In this document: piece by piece, positions 37,741 through 48,928 of the stretch
Position numbering within the stretch: the stretch's first letter is position 1
Layout: each line of letters begins with the position of its first letter
Assembly: GCF_018531195.1 (NCBI RefSeq)
Contig: NZ_JAHDYS010000005.1
Coordinates: 181,257-245,256, forward strand
Source of the DNA: Pelotalea chapellei
GTDB taxonomy: Bacteria; Desulfobacterota; Desulfuromonadia; Geobacterales; Pseudopelobacteraceae
DNA length: 64,000 nucleotides
Direction: 5' to 3'
The notes under the pieces: generated by a model
What the model saw: only the letters and a program-made list of their open reading frames with translations
Databases searched by the model: none
What the model was told of the DNA's origin: nothing
Position numbers and translations under genes: made by a program

Positions 37741-39276
37741 TCAACCGCGCCTGCCGCCAAAAATGGAGCCTAGGACACCCCGAACGATTGCTCTTCCGAC
37801 CTGACTGCCTACCGATCGTGCCGCGCTTTTGGCTAAAGCCTCCACAACACTTTCCCGCTTTCTGCCGCCTGCAGAACCTGACCCCCCTGCGAACATATCG
37901 CCCAACATCCCGCCAAGGCCGCCAAACCTGTCGGAAGTACGATCCTCGGTGGGTGACGTAAGGCTCTCCTGCAAGTGAGCTTCCTCCTGTGCTGTTGCCT
38001 GCCCCCTCCGGGCCTTGAGCTGCTCGTTGGCTGATTCACGGTCGATAGCCGTTTCATAGGCTCCAGCCACGAGGGATGACGCCATCAGCTGCCGGCGCAA
38101 CTGGTCAGGGATGGGACCAACCGCCGCATGAGGAGGATAAATCAGGGCTCGTTCCACAACAGCGGGTCGTCCTTTATCATCCAGGCAGGAGACCAATGCT
38201 TCGCCAACACACAGGTTGGTGATCGCTGTTTGCTCATCAAGGTCAGGATTATCGTGCATTGTCGATGCTGCAGCCTTGACCCCTTTCATATCACGAGCAG
38301 AAAATGAACGCAGGGCATGCTGAACCCGGTTTCCCAGCTGGGAAAGCACTTTGTCCGGCACGTCGGCTGGGTTCTGGGTGACAAAAAAGATCCCGACTCC
38401 CTTGGAGCGTATCAAGCGCACTATTTGTTCGATTTTATCAACCAATCCGTCAGGAGCATCATTAAACAGCAGGTGTGCCTCATCGAAGAAAAAGACCAGC
38501 CTGGGTTTATCCAGGTCGCCAGCCTCCGGCAGGTTTTCGAACAGCTCCGAAAGCAGCCAAAGCAGGAGGGTCGCATAAACCTTAGGCGCTTGCATAAGCT
38601 TGTCTGCTGAAAGAATATTAATGACCCCTTTGCCCTGATCGGTCTGCAGGAGATCATTTATATTCAGCATCGGTTCACCGAATAGTTTCTCTCCCCCCTG
38701 GCCTTCAAGGGCTAACAGGCTGCGTTGAATCGCGCCCACGCTTGCTGCTGAGATATTGCCGTATTCAGTCGTAAAGTTTTTTGCGTTGTCACCTACAAAC
38801 TGGAGCATCGCTCGCAGGTCTTTCATGTCCAGAAGCAGAAGACCGTTGTCATCAGCCACTTTGAATACCAGGTTGAGCACTCCCGCCTGTGTTTCATTCA
38901 ATTCAAGCATCCTCGACAGCAGTAGAGGACCGAGATCGGAGATAGTGGCGCGTAGTGGATGACCATTTTGATCAAACACATCCCAGAATATCACCGGATA
39001 GGCTTGATAAGCATGACCAGAGAGACCCAACTGCTCAACGCGCTCCTGCACTTTTGCATTGCCTCCGCCTGGTTGGGAGATCCCTGACAAATCCCCCTTT
39101 ACATCGGACATGAAACAGGGCACTCCGATTGACGAAAACAGCTCCGCCAGGGTTTGCAGGGTCACAGTCTTACCGGTTCCGGTGGCTCCAGTAATAAGGC
39201 CATGGCGATTTGCCATGTTGGAAAGAAGTGCCAGTTCAGTCTGATTGTTTTTAGCAAAGGCTAGTTGGATGGTCAT
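37741..39276 (-). CDS. HerA-like / DUF853 ATPase
   Basis: 511 residues. Walker A GATGTGKT is at 30-37 ([19 protein letters not shown]), followed by [11 protein letters not shown], and the Walker [15 protein letters not shown] is at about 270. [32 protein letters not shown] is the conserved sensor/arginine region of the YjgR/DUF853 group, related to HerA and VirB4 ATPases. The C-terminus is glycine-rich ([20 protein letters not shown]) and ends GRRG. Its biological role is not established; a DNA- or protein-translocating motor is likely. Confidence 0.85.
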   Translation of the reverse strand: MTIQLAFAKNNQTELALLSNMANRHGLITGATGTGKTVTLQTLAELFSSIGVPCFMSDVKGDLSGISQPGGGNAKVQERVEQLGLSGHAYQAYPVIFWDVFDQNGHPLRATISDLGPLLLSRMLELNETQAGVLNLVFKVADDNGLLLLDMKDLRAMLQFVGDNAKNFTTEYGNISAASVGAIQRSLLALEGQGGEKLFGEPMLNINDLLQTDQGKGVINILSADKLMQAPKVYATLLLWLLSELFENLPEAGDLDKPRLVFFFDEAHLLFNDAPDGLVDKIEQIVRLIRSKGVGIFFVTQNPADVPDKVLSQLGNRVQHALRSFSARDMKGVKAAASTMHDNPDLDEQTAITNLCVGEALVSCLDDKGRPAVVERALIYPPHAAVGPIPDQLRRQLMASSLVAGAYETAIDRESANEQLKARRGQATAQEEAHLQESLTSPTEDRTSDRFGGLGGMLGDMFAGGSGSAGGRKRESVVEALAKSAARSVGSQVGRAIVRGVLGSIFGGRRG

Positions 39277-39499
39277 TGTGTCCTATTCCTCCCTTACGTG
39301 TTTCTGCATCAGAAATTTAAACCTGAGCGGGGATTCAACTACAATTGAATAATAACATTATTACCTGTGAACTATTATCATTACAATATTCTAAAAGGAT
39401 TTATCTTAATTTCGGGGGTACAGGTTGATTGTTTTCAATACCGGGAATGTGTATAGTTGCCCGTACAATACTGTTTATTCCACCGTGGCGAGATAAAAC

Positions 39500-40627
39500 A
39501 TGGATAGCAAAACAGAAAATCAGGCAGCACACAATCAAGTGGTTCAGCTCACCAAGCGGGCGAGTCAGTTGCTCAAAAATCGTAATTATGCCGAAGCACG
39601 TACCTCGTTCGAGGAAGCCTTGGAACTGGCTCCTGATGATCCTTATATTCTTACGGGAATTGGTGATGCTCTGAGGCAGCAAAAAAGCTTTTCTGGCGCA
39701 ACCGTTCATTATCGACGGGTGCTTGAGATAGACCCCAAAAATGTGTTCGCTTTGCGCGGTTTGGGGGATGCTCTGCGTGGGCAACGGCTATATCTGGAAG
39801 CCATCAGTTGCTGGAAAAAGTATCTCCAGTTGCGCAATCATCGCGATATTTTCGTACTCACACGCATTGCAGACAGTTACAAGACAGTGAACGACGATGA
39901 AAGCTCATTGATCTACTATAAAAAAGCACTGGCACTTGATGGATGCGATCGGTATGCGTTGATGGGACTTGCTGATCTTTATCACAAGAAGGGTCAAGCT
40001 GCATCCGCTGTCGAACATTATGAAAAGGCGTTAGCAAATGGAGTTACATTAATTAATGTGCTGACCATTGTGGCCAAATTGCATTGGAGTTTGGGAAACC
40101 ATGAGCAGGCAAAGCTTTATTTTGACAAAACCCTTTCCCGTGATCCGGATAACTCCTACGCTCTTTATGGATTGGGTAACTATTTTCGTTGGAAATGCGA
40201 TTATAGGAAGGCCATTGCGGTATGGGAAAAAATTCTGGAGAAAAACAGCGGGACAGTAAATCTAATGACCCGTATAGGCGACGCCTATCGAAATCTCGGT
40301 GAATTTGATGCCGCGGAACGAGCTTTTAGAAAAAATCTGGATATCGCATATGATAAATTCACGATGGTGGGAATATTGAAATTGTACTGCCTCCAGGGCA
40401 GGCTTGAAGAGGCATGTGGCTGCTATGATGAACTTTTGCGGCATGAAGGGGAAGACAATCGGTTTCTTGATGATGTAGTAGCATTGCTTATAAAGCACAA
40501 AACCCACGATCGTGCACTTCATCTATTACGGCATGCTGTGCAGCAACATGGAATATCTTCACTTGTCGGTCAGGTTGCTGCCGAAAGGATTAAAAACTTG
40601 GAAATCATGGCTTTGGAAAGGAAGTAG
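39500..40627 (+). CDS. TPR-repeat protein
   Basis: 375 residues made almost entirely of tetratricopeptide repeats: AEARTSFEEALELAPDDPYI, ATVHYRRVLEIDPKNVFAL, SLIYYKKALALDGCDRYAL, and more through to about residue 300. This gives a protein-binding scaffold of 8-9 repeats. There is no signal peptide and no catalytic motif. It stands alone between the divergent HerA-like gene and the convergent clpB gene and ends in its own terminator. A function cannot be deduced. Confidence 0.85.
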   Translation: MDSKTENQAAHNQVVQLTKRASQLLKNRNYAEARTSFEEALELAPDDPYILTGIGDALRQQKSFSGATVHYRRVLEIDPKNVFALRGLGDALRGQRLYLEAISCWKKYLQLRNHRDIFVLTRIADSYKTVNDDESSLIYYKKALALDGCDRYALMGLADLYHKKGQAASAVEHYEKALANGVTLINVLTIVAKLHWSLGNHEQAKLYFDKTLSRDPDNSYALYGLGNYFRWKCDYRKAIAVWEKILEKNSGTVNLMTRIGDAYRNLGEFDAAERAFRKNLDIAYDKFTMVGILKLYCLQGRLEEACGCYDELLRHEGEDNRFLDDVVALLIKHKTHDRALHLLRHAVQQHGISSLVGQVAAERIKNLEIMALERK

Positions 40628-40650
40628 TAACCATTTCACAGCATGTAAGC

Positions 40651-40695
40651 CGGCGAGTGCCCCTCTTGCCAATAGGGGGGACTCGCCGTTTTTTT
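40651..40695 (+). terminator. Intrinsic terminator of the TPR gene
   Basis: CGGCGAGT and ACTCGCCG (40651-40658 and 40681-40688) pair, with an inner CCCC/GGGG helix and one mismatch, followed by seven T residues. It separates the TPR gene from the converging clpB gene. Confidence 0.85.
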
Positions 40696-40696
40696 G

Positions 40697-43306
40697 CTAT
40701 TCAGCCATTTCTATTTTTAATTTGCCATCCTCCACATCCACTCTAAGCGTGCTGCCATCAACAACATTTCCCGCAATAATCGCCCGCGCTACCTTGGTTT
40801 CAAGCTCGCGCTGAATATAACGCTTAAGAGGGCGTGCGCCATAGACCGGATCATAGCCGGATTCAGCTATGAATCGCAAGGCAGCATCAGATATATCCAA
40901 ACTGATGCGTCGGTCCCTGAGTCTGATACTAAGCTGCTCTGCCAGCATTTTTGTAATGCTGACGATCTCCTCAAGGTGGAGTGGTTTAAACAGGACTATG
41001 TCGTCTACTCTGTTGAGGAATTCCGGGCGAAAACTGCTCCTCAGTTCACGCATCACGTTATGACGGGCCTCTTCACGGATGTCTCCGGCCGGGGTGATTC
41101 CTTCAATTAAAAAAGGAGCACCGATATTGGAGGTCATAATAATGACAGTATTCTTAAAATCGACGGTGCGTCCCTGACTATCCGTGACCCGGCCATCGTC
41201 AAGAATCTGCAACAGAATGTTGAAGACATCCTGATGAGCCTTTTCTATCTCGTCAAAGAGCAGCACGCAATACGGCTTGCGGCGTACAGCTTCAGTCAGT
41301 TGTCCCCCCTCTTCGTAACCAACATAGCCGGGAGGAGCGCCGATCAGGCGCGATACTGCGAATTTCTCCATGTATTCCGACATGTCGATACGCACCATGT
41401 TTTCTTCTGAATCGAACAGTGCCTCGGCGAGCGTCCTTGCCAGCTCAGTTTTTCCAACACCGGTTGGCCCCAGGAAAATAAATGAGCCGATCGGCCTGCG
41501 TGGGTCCTTGAGCCCGGACCGTGCCCGCAGAACAGCATCGGAAACCAGTTGGACCGCCTCATCCTGACCGACAACCCGCTGATGGAGGATGCTCTCCAAT
41601 CGCAACAGCTTTTCCCTTTCACCCTCCACCAGGCGTGTGATAGGTATGCCGGTCCAATGGGCTACGATTTCGGCGATCTCATCTTCAGTAACCTCCTCAC
41701 GCAGAAGTTTCTGATCTCCCTGATTTTTAACGAGAGAATCCTCTTCATTTTTCAGTGCTGTTTCCAGCCCGGGCAATTCCGAATATTTCAGACGTGAAGC
41801 TTGCTCCAGGTTGTAGGACCGTTCGGCCTGCTCAATATCCCGGCGTGTCTTCTCAATCTGTTCGCGTAACCCCTGCACACGCTGTATGGCCAATTTTTCG
41901 GAATCGTACCGGGCACGCATCAGCGTTGCTTTTTCACGGTCTTCGGCTAGTTCCTTGCGTAAAGCTTCAAGGCGCTCGATGCTGGCCGTATCTTTTTCTT
42001 TCCTGAGGGCTGTCTCTTCTATCTCCAACTGCATGACACGGCGGCTGATAGTGTCTAATTCTGATGGTAGAGAATCGATTTCGGTGCGCAACATTGCACA
42101 TGCTTCGTCCACCAGATCGATAGCCTTGTCAGGCAGAAAACGATCCGTAATATAGCGGTTGGAAAGGGTGGCAGCGGCTACAAGTGCATTATCCTGAATC
42201 TTTATGCCATGGTGCACCTCGAACCGCTCCCGCAGGCCGCGCAGAATCGAAATGGTGTCTTCCACGCTCGGTTGCTCCACCAGAACCGGTTGAAAACGGC
42301 GCTCCAGAGCGGCATCCTTTTCAATATGCTTGCGATATTCATCCAGTGTCGTGGCGCCAATGCAGTGCAGTTCACCTCTAGCCAGCATCGGCTTGAGCAT
42401 GTTGCCTGCATCCATAGAGCCTTCGGCCTTACCGGCGCCAACAATGGTATGCAGTTCGTCAATAAAAAGAAGGATGCGTCCTTCAGCCTCCTTGACCTCA
42501 TTGAGCACAGCCTTGAGCCGTTCTTCGAATTCACCGCGGTATTTGGCACCGGCTATGAGCGCACCCATATCAAGAGCGAAGATGGTCTTGTTGTGCAGGC
42601 CTTCGGGAACGTCGCCGCGAACGATACGCTGGGCAAGCCCCTCCACAATGGCTGTCTTGCCAACGCCAGGTTCACCGATTAAAACCGGATTGTTCTTGGT
42701 CTTACGAGATAGTATCCTTATGGTCCGGCGGATATCATCATCCCGTCCTATGACTGGGTCGAGTTTGTCATTTTTTGCAAGCTTGACCAGATCTCGACCA
42801 TATTTTTCCAAAGCCTCATAACTTACTTCAGGGTTGGCAGATGTTACTCTTTGATTGCCACGTACATCGGTGAGAGTGGCCAGAAATTTTTCCCGATCTA
42901 TTCCGGCCTGCTTTAATATTTTTCCGGATGGGAATTTGTCACCTTCCGCCATTAAAGCGATCAAGAGGTGCTCAACGGAAACATATTCATCCTTGAGTCG
43001 CTTGGCCTCCTGTTCGGCTGCTACAAGGATCCGTGAAAGTCGCTGAGAGATGACAATTTTACCCGGTTCGATGCCTGGTCCTGAAACATGGGGCCTCCGA
43101 TTAAGATCTGCCTCAATATCCTTTTTTATATGTTCCGATCGGATATTCATGCGTTCCAGCAGACGCGGAACAAGGCCATCCGTCTGGTCTAGCAGGGCCC
43201 ACAGCAGGTGCTCTCCATCTACCTCAATGTGGCCATGGGTTACAGCTTTATTCTGTGCCTCGGCCAATGCTTCCTGTGACTTTTGAGTAAGTTTGTTGAA
43301 GTCCAT
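40697..43306 (-). CDS. clpB: Chaperone ClpB (protein disaggregase)
   Basis: 869 residues, normal length. The N-terminal Clp repeat domain ([20 protein letters not shown], about 1-145) is followed by nucleotide-binding domain 1 with GEPGVGKT near 206-213, the long coiled-coil middle domain (about 400-525), and domain 2 with GPTGVGKT near 606-613, [16 protein letters not shown], and TSNIG. It solubilises aggregated proteins with DnaK. The upstream region is shared with malQ and contains TTGACT then TACCTC at 17-base spacing on the minus strand, a tentative promoter. Confidence 0.97.
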   Translation of the reverse strand: MDFNKLTQKSQEALAEAQNKAVTHGHIEVDGEHLLWALLDQTDGLVPRLLERMNIRSEHIKKDIEADLNRRPHVSGPGIEPGKIVISQRLSRILVAAEQEAKRLKDEYVSVEHLLIALMAEGDKFPSGKILKQAGIDREKFLATLTDVRGNQRVTSANPEVSYEALEKYGRDLVKLAKNDKLDPVIGRDDDIRRTIRILSRKTKNNPVLIGEPGVGKTAIVEGLAQRIVRGDVPEGLHNKTIFALDMGALIAGAKYRGEFEERLKAVLNEVKEAEGRILLFIDELHTIVGAGKAEGSMDAGNMLKPMLARGELHCIGATTLDEYRKHIEKDAALERRFQPVLVEQPSVEDTISILRGLRERFEVHHGIKIQDNALVAAATLSNRYITDRFLPDKAIDLVDEACAMLRTEIDSLPSELDTISRRVMQLEIEETALRKEKDTASIERLEALRKELAEDREKATLMRARYDSEKLAIQRVQGLREQIEKTRRDIEQAERSYNLEQASRLKYSELPGLETALKNEEDSLVKNQGDQKLLREEVTEDEIAEIVAHWTGIPITRLVEGEREKLLRLESILHQRVVGQDEAVQLVSDAVLRARSGLKDPRRPIGSFIFLGPTGVGKTELARTLAEALFDSEENMVRIDMSEYMEKFAVSRLIGAPPGYVGYEEGGQLTEAVRRKPYCVLLFDEIEKAHQDVFNILLQILDDGRVTDSQGRTVDFKNTVIIMTSNIGAPFLIEGITPAGDIREEARHNVMRELRSSFRPEFLNRVDDIVLFKPLHLEEIVSITKMLAEQLSIRLRDRRISLDISDAALRFIAESGYDPVYGARPLKRYIQRELETKVARAIIAGNVVDGSTLRVDVEDGKLKIEMAE

Positions 43307-43512
43307 GAGCTACTTCCCTTAAACGGTAAATTATTCTTCTGTTTATTGAGGTAAACACTGCAAGGTTGAAAGTCAAGAAGGAGAGGGGGGATTAAAATAC
43401 CTGCTGTTCACTCAGCAGAAACCCATCCACTGATCTGACAAAATTGATTTTGTTTGCGCAGACGTTATCATCTATGTTTAATTTGTCTCAAGTCACGGTT
43501 TGAGGAGTGGTT

Positions 43513-45009
43513 ATGCTGAATCGTCGTACATGTGGAATCCTGCTGCACCCAACGTCGTTACCTGGACCTGGTGGTATCGGCTCACTCGGATCGGATGCCA
43601 GACATTTCATTGATTTGATGGCCTCGATGGGCATGTCCTGCTGGCAAGTACTGCCTCTGACACCGCCAGGTTGCGGTAATTCGCCCTATTCGGCTTTTTC
43701 CGCTTTTGCCGGCAATCCGCTCCTGATCAATCTTGAAGAAATCATCAAAGAAGGAGATCTTCCTGCTACATTCAAGACGCCACTTTTTCCGGAGGTGCAG
43801 GTTGACTTCAGCGCTGTAACCAATTTCAAGCTGGCCGCATTGCGCTCTGCGTCAGAAGCTTTTTTTGCAGCTGGTCAAACTGCTCGCATGGAAGAATTCT
43901 GGCACTTCTGTGACACTACCAGTTGGCTGCATAATTATGCCCTTTTCATGTCACTTAAAAAACGTTACCAAGGGTTGACCTGGAATCAGTGGCCAACTAG
44001 TATTGCTTTGCTTAAGCCCGGAGCCTATGAGAGAGCTTCGGAAGAACTGGGCCCGGAAATTGGCTTTCATAAATACGTACAATGGCAGTTTGCCCGCCAA
44101 TGGAGAGCGTTGCGTAACTATGCTGCACATCGTGGAATAGCACTTATTGGCGATATACCAATTTTTGTAGCTTATGATTCAGCGGATGTCTGGTGCAACC
44201 GCGACATATTTCTATTGGATTCCAAAGGAAAACCTGAGGTTGTTGCGGGTGTGCCACCGGATTATTTCAGTGTCACAGGGCAATTATGGGGTAACCCGCT
44301 ATATAACTGGGACCTGCTTCAACAGCAGGGGTACTGTTGGTGGATTGAACGATTCAGGAATCTCTTTTCTCAGTTTGATGTCATTCGCATTGATCACTTC
44401 CGCGGGTTTGCAGCCGCCTGGCATGTGCCGGCGGATGAGTTGACTGCTGTAAACGGCACATGGGTTAATGGACCGGGCCAGAATTTTTTTAATGCAATGC
44501 ATAATGTCCTTGGTGACCTCCCCATTATCGCCGAGGACCTTGGGCTGATTACCCCTGACGTCGTTCAACTTTTGGATAATTGCGGATATCCAGGAATGAA
44601 AATACTTCAATTTGCATTTGATTCCGGGTCAGACAATCCATATCTGCCCCATAATTACATCCGCAAAAGTGTTGTTTATACCGGTACCCATGACAATACT
44701 ACTACCTTGGGATGGTTTGAAAGTCTTGCTCCCACCCAACAGCACGAGGTGTTGGAGTACATTGGTTGCAGCAGTAGAGACCTTGTTAATGGCATGTTGC
44801 GAACGGCCCTGATTTCGGTGGCAAATACTGCAATTATTCCTTTTCAGGATCTTCTCGGTCTTCCCGGAAATGCCCGTATGAATACACCTGGAACCGCAGA
44901 AGGGAACTGGGGTTGGCGTTTCCAGTGGGGCATTGTACCACGGCACCTGGGCTTTTCTTTGCGAGAGATGATCGAACGATATGGCCGGTTCAAACCCCAA
45001 GACGCCTAA
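43513..45009 (+). CDS. malQ: 4-alpha-glucanotransferase (amylomaltase)
   Basis: 498 residues from the ATG at 43513, with GAGGAG upstream; the GTG at 43507 overlaps that site. CGILLHPTSLPGPGGIGSLG is the GH77 opening, IGDIPIFVAYDSADVW holds part of the active site, and FDVIRIDHFRGFAA contains the nucleophile Asp. IIAEDLG provides the acid/base Glu, and TGTHDNTTTLGWF the third carboxylate. It moves maltodextrin chains in glycogen or maltose metabolism. No other glycogen gene is adjacent. Confidence 0.95.
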   Translation: MLNRRTCGILLHPTSLPGPGGIGSLGSDARHFIDLMASMGMSCWQVLPLTPPGCGNSPYSAFSAFAGNPLLINLEEIIKEGDLPATFKTPLFPEVQVDFSAVTNFKLAALRSASEAFFAAGQTARMEEFWHFCDTTSWLHNYALFMSLKKRYQGLTWNQWPTSIALLKPGAYERASEELGPEIGFHKYVQWQFARQWRALRNYAAHRGIALIGDIPIFVAYDSADVWCNRDIFLLDSKGKPEVVAGVPPDYFSVTGQLWGNPLYNWDLLQQQGYCWWIERFRNLFSQFDVIRIDHFRGFAAAWHVPADELTAVNGTWVNGPGQNFFNAMHNVLGDLPIIAEDLGLITPDVVQLLDNCGYPGMKILQFAFDSGSDNPYLPHNYIRKSVVYTGTHDNTTTLGWFESLAPTQQHEVLEYIGCSSRDLVNGMLRTALISVANTAIIPFQDLLGLPGNARMNTPGTAEGNWGWRFQWGIVPRHLGFSLREMIERYGRFKPQDA

Positions 45010-45014
45010 ATTAC

Positions 45015-45042
45015 TTGACAAACAACAGCTATTGAATATACT
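45015..45042 (+). promoter_or_regulatory. Promoter of the yceD-rpmF-plsX-fab operon
   Basis: TTGACA at 45015-45020 and TATACT at 45037-45042, with a 16-base spacer, both near consensus. It stands about 60 bases ahead of the DUF177 start. A TTGATT repeat follows in the leader. Confidence 0.8.
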
Positions 45043-45102
45043 TGCTTGCTTTGATTTGATTTGATGTACGCGAAGCCCTCATAGAGGCTATGGACTGACT
45101 TT

Positions 45103-45645
45103 ATGAAACTATCAGTTGAGCGCATCCAGGAAAAAACCCAGACCCTTCACGCTGAAGAACCGGTCGCATCATTTCCCGTGCTTTCCGGGATGCAGGCTGA
45201 AGGTGAATGTGTATTTACGGGTCCTGTGACTTACGATATTAATGCCGCACGTGAATATGACCATTTACGGGTGACTGGTCGGGTGTCTGTACCTTTGACG
45301 CTTACCTGTTCACGTTGTCTTGCTGATTATGCAACCGCTGTCGACTCATCTTTCACTATTATGTACCGTCGAGGTACACCAGAAGAGGTTGCAGCTGAAG
45401 AAGAAACTGAACTGACCGAGCAGGATCTCATTTCGGTGACATATAGCGGGGATGAAATTGATCTGTCCCATGAAATTGAGGAGCAGGTAGCAATGGAAGT
45501 GCCGCTTAAACCGCTGTGTTCGGAAAATTGCAAGGGACTATGCCCTACCTGTGGTGTCGATCATAACCAGGGCACCTGTGACTGTTCGCTCACCCCTGTA
45601 AATTTTAAATTCAGTGCACTTAAAGATTTTAAAGTTAATAAATAA
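45103..45645 (+). CDS. yceD: DUF177 (YceD) family protein, linked to ribosomal protein L32
   Basis: 180 residues. LRVTGRVSVPLTLTCSRCLADYATAVDSSF, then EEVAAEEETELTEQDLISVTYSGDEIDLSHEIEEQVAMEVPLKPLCSENCKGLCPTCG, the Cys motif block of DUF177. This family nearly always precedes rpmF and is implicated in 23S rRNA handling, but the mechanism is unsettled. The cysteine cluster near the end resembles a zinc site. It is 58 bases before rpmF. Confidence 0.92.
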   Translation: MKLSVERIQEKTQTLHAEEPVASFPVLSGMQAEGECVFTGPVTYDINAAREYDHLRVTGRVSVPLTLTCSRCLADYATAVDSSFTIMYRRGTPEEVAAEEETELTEQDLISVTYSGDEIDLSHEIEEQVAMEVPLKPLCSENCKGLCPTCGVDHNQGTCDCSLTPVNFKFSALKDFKVNK

Positions 45646-45703
45646 ACATCGATAACAACATGGTGGCGGCCTGGCCGTTTCACCGGAAAAAAGGAGATAC
45701 ATC

Positions 45704-45889
45704 ATGGCAGTACCTAAGAAAAAGACATCCAAATCACGTAAAAACATGAGAAGAGCCCACGATTTCCTTACTACACAGTCCGTCTCGGTTTGCCCCCAGT
45801 GCAAATCCCCCAAGTTACCCCATCGCGTCTGCCCCAGTTGCGGTACCTATAAAGGCAAAGAAGTTCTTGATCTCACCAAAGCACAATAA
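45704..45889 (+). CDS. rpmF: 50S ribosomal protein L32
   Basis: 61 residues with AAGGAG upstream. [20 protein letters not shown] is the L32 opening, and the zinc-binding cysteines CPQC and CPSC ([19 protein letters not shown]) are present, so it is the zinc-dependent form. Located as usual between yceD and plsX, in the operon led by the 45015 promoter. Confidence 0.97.
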   Translation: MAVPKKKTSKSRKNMRRAHDFLTTQSVSVCPQCKSPKLPHRVCPSCGTYKGKEVLDLTKAQ

Positions 45890-45925
45890 AAGCTGTTTTT
45901 TGTGTCTGTGATACAGCCTGGATCT

Positions 45926-46963
45926 ATGAGAGTAGCAGTTGATGCAATGGGTGGCGACAACGCCCCGGCTATCGAGGTTGGTGGTGCTGTCGCTGCTTGT
46001 CGTGAGTTCGGTATTTCCGTAACATTGGTTGGGGACCGGACACGCCTTGAGGAAGAGCTTGCCAAACATGCATGTGCTGGACTGGATATAGACATTTATC
46101 ACGCCAGTGAAGTTGTCGGAATGCATGATTCCGCATCAGATGCCGTGAGGAAAAAAAAGAACTCTTCAGTCAGGCTGGCTTTTGAACTGGTCAAAGAAGG
46201 CAAGGCGTGCGCCGCTGTAAGTGCCGGTAATTCCGGAGCCACCATGGCAGCCGGAATGTTTGTCCTCAAGCGAATCAAAGGTATCGAACGTCCTGCAATT
46301 GCACAAATTTTTCCCACCCTTAAAGGTCAGACGCTCGTTCTGGATGTTGGCGGCAATGTAGATTGCAAGCCGCTTCACCTGGTGCAGTTTGCCATAATGG
46401 GTGAAGTCTATGCCCGCTATGCCATGGGGATTACTTCGCCATCCGTTGGTTTGCTGTCAAATGGAGAGGAAGATTCCAAAGGGAATGAACTGACCCGTGA
46501 AACAAACAGCATACTCAGGAATGCTTCAATCAATTATTCCGGTTATGTTGAAGGGCGTGATATCTTCAAAGGTACGGTAGAAGTGGTTGTGTGTGATGGT
46601 TTTGTCGGCAATGTGGTTCTCAAATCTTCAGAAGGCCTCGCTGACGCTGCCGGTCATATGCTAAAGGATGAAATTTTGAAAAGTTGGGTTTCCAAACTCG
46701 GCTATCTATTTGTCCGTGGTGCTTTTTCACGATTTAAAAAAATAGTGGATTATGCGGAGTACGGCGGAGCACCTCTTCTCGGCATCAATGGAGTCGGCAT
46801 GATTTGTCATGGTGGTTCAAACATCAAAGCCATCAAAAACGCCATCCGTTTCGCCCACGAATACGCTAAAAGTGGAGTAACCGAGCATGTGGCCGAAAAA
46901 CTTTCTGAAAACACCTCTGTTTTTGTGCAACGTGACACCCCCAGATCCCAGGCGGCCGCATAA
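45926..46963 (+). CDS. plsX: Phosphate acyltransferase PlsX
   Basis: 345 residues from the ATG at 45926 ([18 protein letters not shown]), the usual start; a GTG at 45902 would add eight residues and has no better ribosome binding site. [24 protein letters not shown] and [17 protein letters not shown] are PlsX family motifs. It makes acyl-phosphate from acyl-ACP for phospholipid synthesis at the membrane. Its stop overlaps the fabH start (TAATG), linking phospholipid and fatty acid synthesis. Confidence 0.95.
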   Translation: MRVAVDAMGGDNAPAIEVGGAVAACREFGISVTLVGDRTRLEEELAKHACAGLDIDIYHASEVVGMHDSASDAVRKKKNSSVRLAFELVKEGKACAAVSAGNSGATMAAGMFVLKRIKGIERPAIAQIFPTLKGQTLVLDVGGNVDCKPLHLVQFAIMGEVYARYAMGITSPSVGLLSNGEEDSKGNELTRETNSILRNASINYSGYVEGRDIFKGTVEVVVCDGFVGNVVLKSSEGLADAAGHMLKDEILKSWVSKLGYLFVRGAFSRFKKIVDYAEYGGAPLLGINGVGMICHGGSNIKAIKNAIRFAHEYAKSGVTEHVAEKLSENTSVFVQRDTPRSQAAA

Positions 46964-47958
46964 TGAATTCTGTACTGCTTAGATCGAAAATTACCGGCAC
47001 TGGATCTGCACTGCCTGATACCATTCTTACCAATGCTGATCTGGAAAAAATGGTTGAGACAAACGATGAGTGGATTACCAGCAGGACCGGCATCCGGCAA
47101 CGCCGGATTGCAAAAGAGGGTGAGTTTACTTCGACTTTTGCCGTTGCTGCATCGCGACGTGCGATGGATATGGCAGGCGTTTCCGCTGACCAGATTGACT
47201 TGATCATATTGGGAACCATCACCCCTGATTTCCCTTTTCCTGCTACTGCCTGTATCGTCCAGCGTGAAATCGGGGCCTGTAATGCTGTTGCTTTTGATGT
47301 TTCTGCAGCCTGTTCAGGTTTTATTTATGGACTATCAATCGCCGATAACTATATTCGCACCGGTGCTGCTAAAAAAGTTCTTGTAATCGGTGCCGAGGTT
47401 TTATCGCGGATTATAGACTGGTCCGATCGTAATACGTGCATTCTTTTCGGTGACGGAGCTGGTGCCGCGGTTGTTGAGGTATGCGACGGTGAAAAAGGCA
47501 TCCTTTCAAGTCACATCTTTAGTAACGGATCCTACTGGGACATGCTCTACCAGCCTGGCTGCGGAAGCAGAAACCCGGCCAGCAACAACCGCACCATAGA
47601 TGAGGGTCTTTTTTACCTTAAAATGGAAGGCAATGACGTATTCAAACATGCGGTTCGATGTATGGATGAAGCTGCATCAACAGCCCTTACTGCCAACAAT
47701 ATGACCCCTGCAGATATTTCCTTGTTCATCCCCCATCAAGCCAACCGCCGTATTATTGATGCAACAGCCAAACGCCTTGGCTTGCCGCAGGAAAAAGTTT
47801 TTGTGAATCTGCATAAGTATGGAAACACATCAGCAGCTTCAATTCCCATTGCCTTGGATGAGGCAAATCGAGAACATCGTATGCACGCCGGGGACGTTGT
47901 GTTGTTGGATGCTTTTGGTGGTGGATTCACCTACGGTTCCATATTGATGCGGTGGTAG
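46963..47958 (+). CDS. fabH: Beta-ketoacyl-ACP synthase III
   Basis: 331 residues. The nucleophile Cys near 117 is in DVSAACSGF, the His in PHQANRRIIDATAKRLG and the Asn in KYGNTSAASIPIALDE. GTGSALPDTILTNADLEKMVETNDEWI is the usual FabH opening. It starts fatty acid synthesis by condensing an acyl-CoA with malonyl-ACP. A one-base overlap with plsX and a short gap to fabD place it in the plsX-fab operon. Confidence 0.97.
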   Translation: MNSVLLRSKITGTGSALPDTILTNADLEKMVETNDEWITSRTGIRQRRIAKEGEFTSTFAVAASRRAMDMAGVSADQIDLIILGTITPDFPFPATACIVQREIGACNAVAFDVSAACSGFIYGLSIADNYIRTGAAKKVLVIGAEVLSRIIDWSDRNTCILFGDGAGAAVVEVCDGEKGILSSHIFSNGSYWDMLYQPGCGSRNPASNNRTIDEGLFYLKMEGNDVFKHAVRCMDEAASTALTANNMTPADISLFIPHQANRRIIDATAKRLGLPQEKVFVNLHKYGNTSAASIPIALDEANREHRMHAGDVVLLDAFGGGFTYGSILMRW

Positions 47959-47995
47959 TCTCTTTGGGCCGAATACTGCATAATAAGGAGTGACC

Positions 47996-48928
47996 GTGAG
48001 CAGGACAGCATTTATATTTCCCGGGCAGGGTTCTCAATATCCAGGCATGGGGAAGGAATTAGCCGCAACTTTCCCGGTTGCGCGTCAAGTTTTTGAAGAA
48101 GCTGATGACGCACTGGGCATGAAACTTTCTTCCCTCTGTTTTACGGGTAGTGAAGAGGAACTCAAACTTACAGCAAACACTCAGCCAGCCATTCTTACAG
48201 CAAGTATCGCCGTACTGAGAGTTGTTGAGCAGGAAACCGGACTTGAGCCTTCCTGCCTTGCCGGGCATTCCTTGGGCGAATATTCTGCATTGGTCTCTTC
48301 CGGCGTTTTATCTTTTGCCGATGCGGTTCGCACTGTTCGCGCACGTGGTACTTTCATGCAGGAAGCGGTGCCGGTTGGCACAGGAACCATGGCTGCCATG
48401 TTGAGTATTGAACCCGATGTACTGGAAGACATCTGCCAGGAAGCAGCTCATGGGGAAGTAGTTTCGCCAGCCAACTTCAATTCTCCTGGTCAAATAGTAA
48501 TTGCTGGGCATACTACGGCAGTAAATCGTGCGATAGAGATTGCCAAGGCACGAGGCTTTAGAAAAACTATGCTGCTTCCTGTCAGCGCTCCTTTCCATTG
48601 CGCCTTGATGAAGCCAGCTGCCGATCGTTTATCAAAAGTACTTGATTCTATTGAATTATCCACCATGAAATTGCCGGTTGTTGCAAATGCTGACGCTGCG
48701 GCAAATAGTGACGGAAATCGTGTAAAATCACTTCTTGTCACTCAGGTTTGCGCACCGGTTCTTTGGGAACAGTCAGTTGCCGCCATGGTCACTAATGGAG
48801 TCACATCTTTCGTGGAAGTGGGACCTGGCAAAGTACTGAGTGGTTTGGTGAAAAGAATAACCAAAGAAGTATCCATAATGAATATCGAAGATGTCGCCGG
48901 TATCAAGTCAGTCGGAGAACGAGCATGA
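47996..48928 (+). CDS. fabD: Malonyl-CoA:ACP transacylase
   Basis: 310 residues from the GTG at 47996; AAGGAG lies 5 bases upstream, and an earlier GTG at 47990 falls inside that site. FIFPGQGSQYPGMGKE opens the protein, the nucleophile Ser 92 is in GHSLGEYS, and the catalytic His is in the APFHC block. It loads malonate onto ACP. Its stop overlaps the fabG start (ATGA). Confidence 0.96.
   Translation: MSRTAFIFPGQGSQYPGMGKELAATFPVARQVFEEADDALGMKLSSLCFTGSEEELKLTANTQPAILTASIAVLRVVEQETGLEPSCLAGHSLGEYSALVSSGVLSFADAVRTVRARGTFMQEAVPVGTGTMAAMLSIEPDVLEDICQEAAHGEVVSPANFNSPGQIVIAGHTTAVNRAIEIAKARGFRKTMLLPVSAPFHCALMKPAADRLSKVLDSIELSTMKLPVVANADAAANSDGNRVKSLLVTQVCAPVLWEQSVAAMVTNGVTSFVEVGPGKVLSGLVKRITKEVSIMNIEDVAGIKSVGERA

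Noticed and set aside
43307..43506. A heat-shock (sigma-32) promoter for clpB
   Set aside because: A TTGACT box with a weak TACCTC at 17 bases is present on the minus strand, but the CCCCAT-type -10 element is not convincing.
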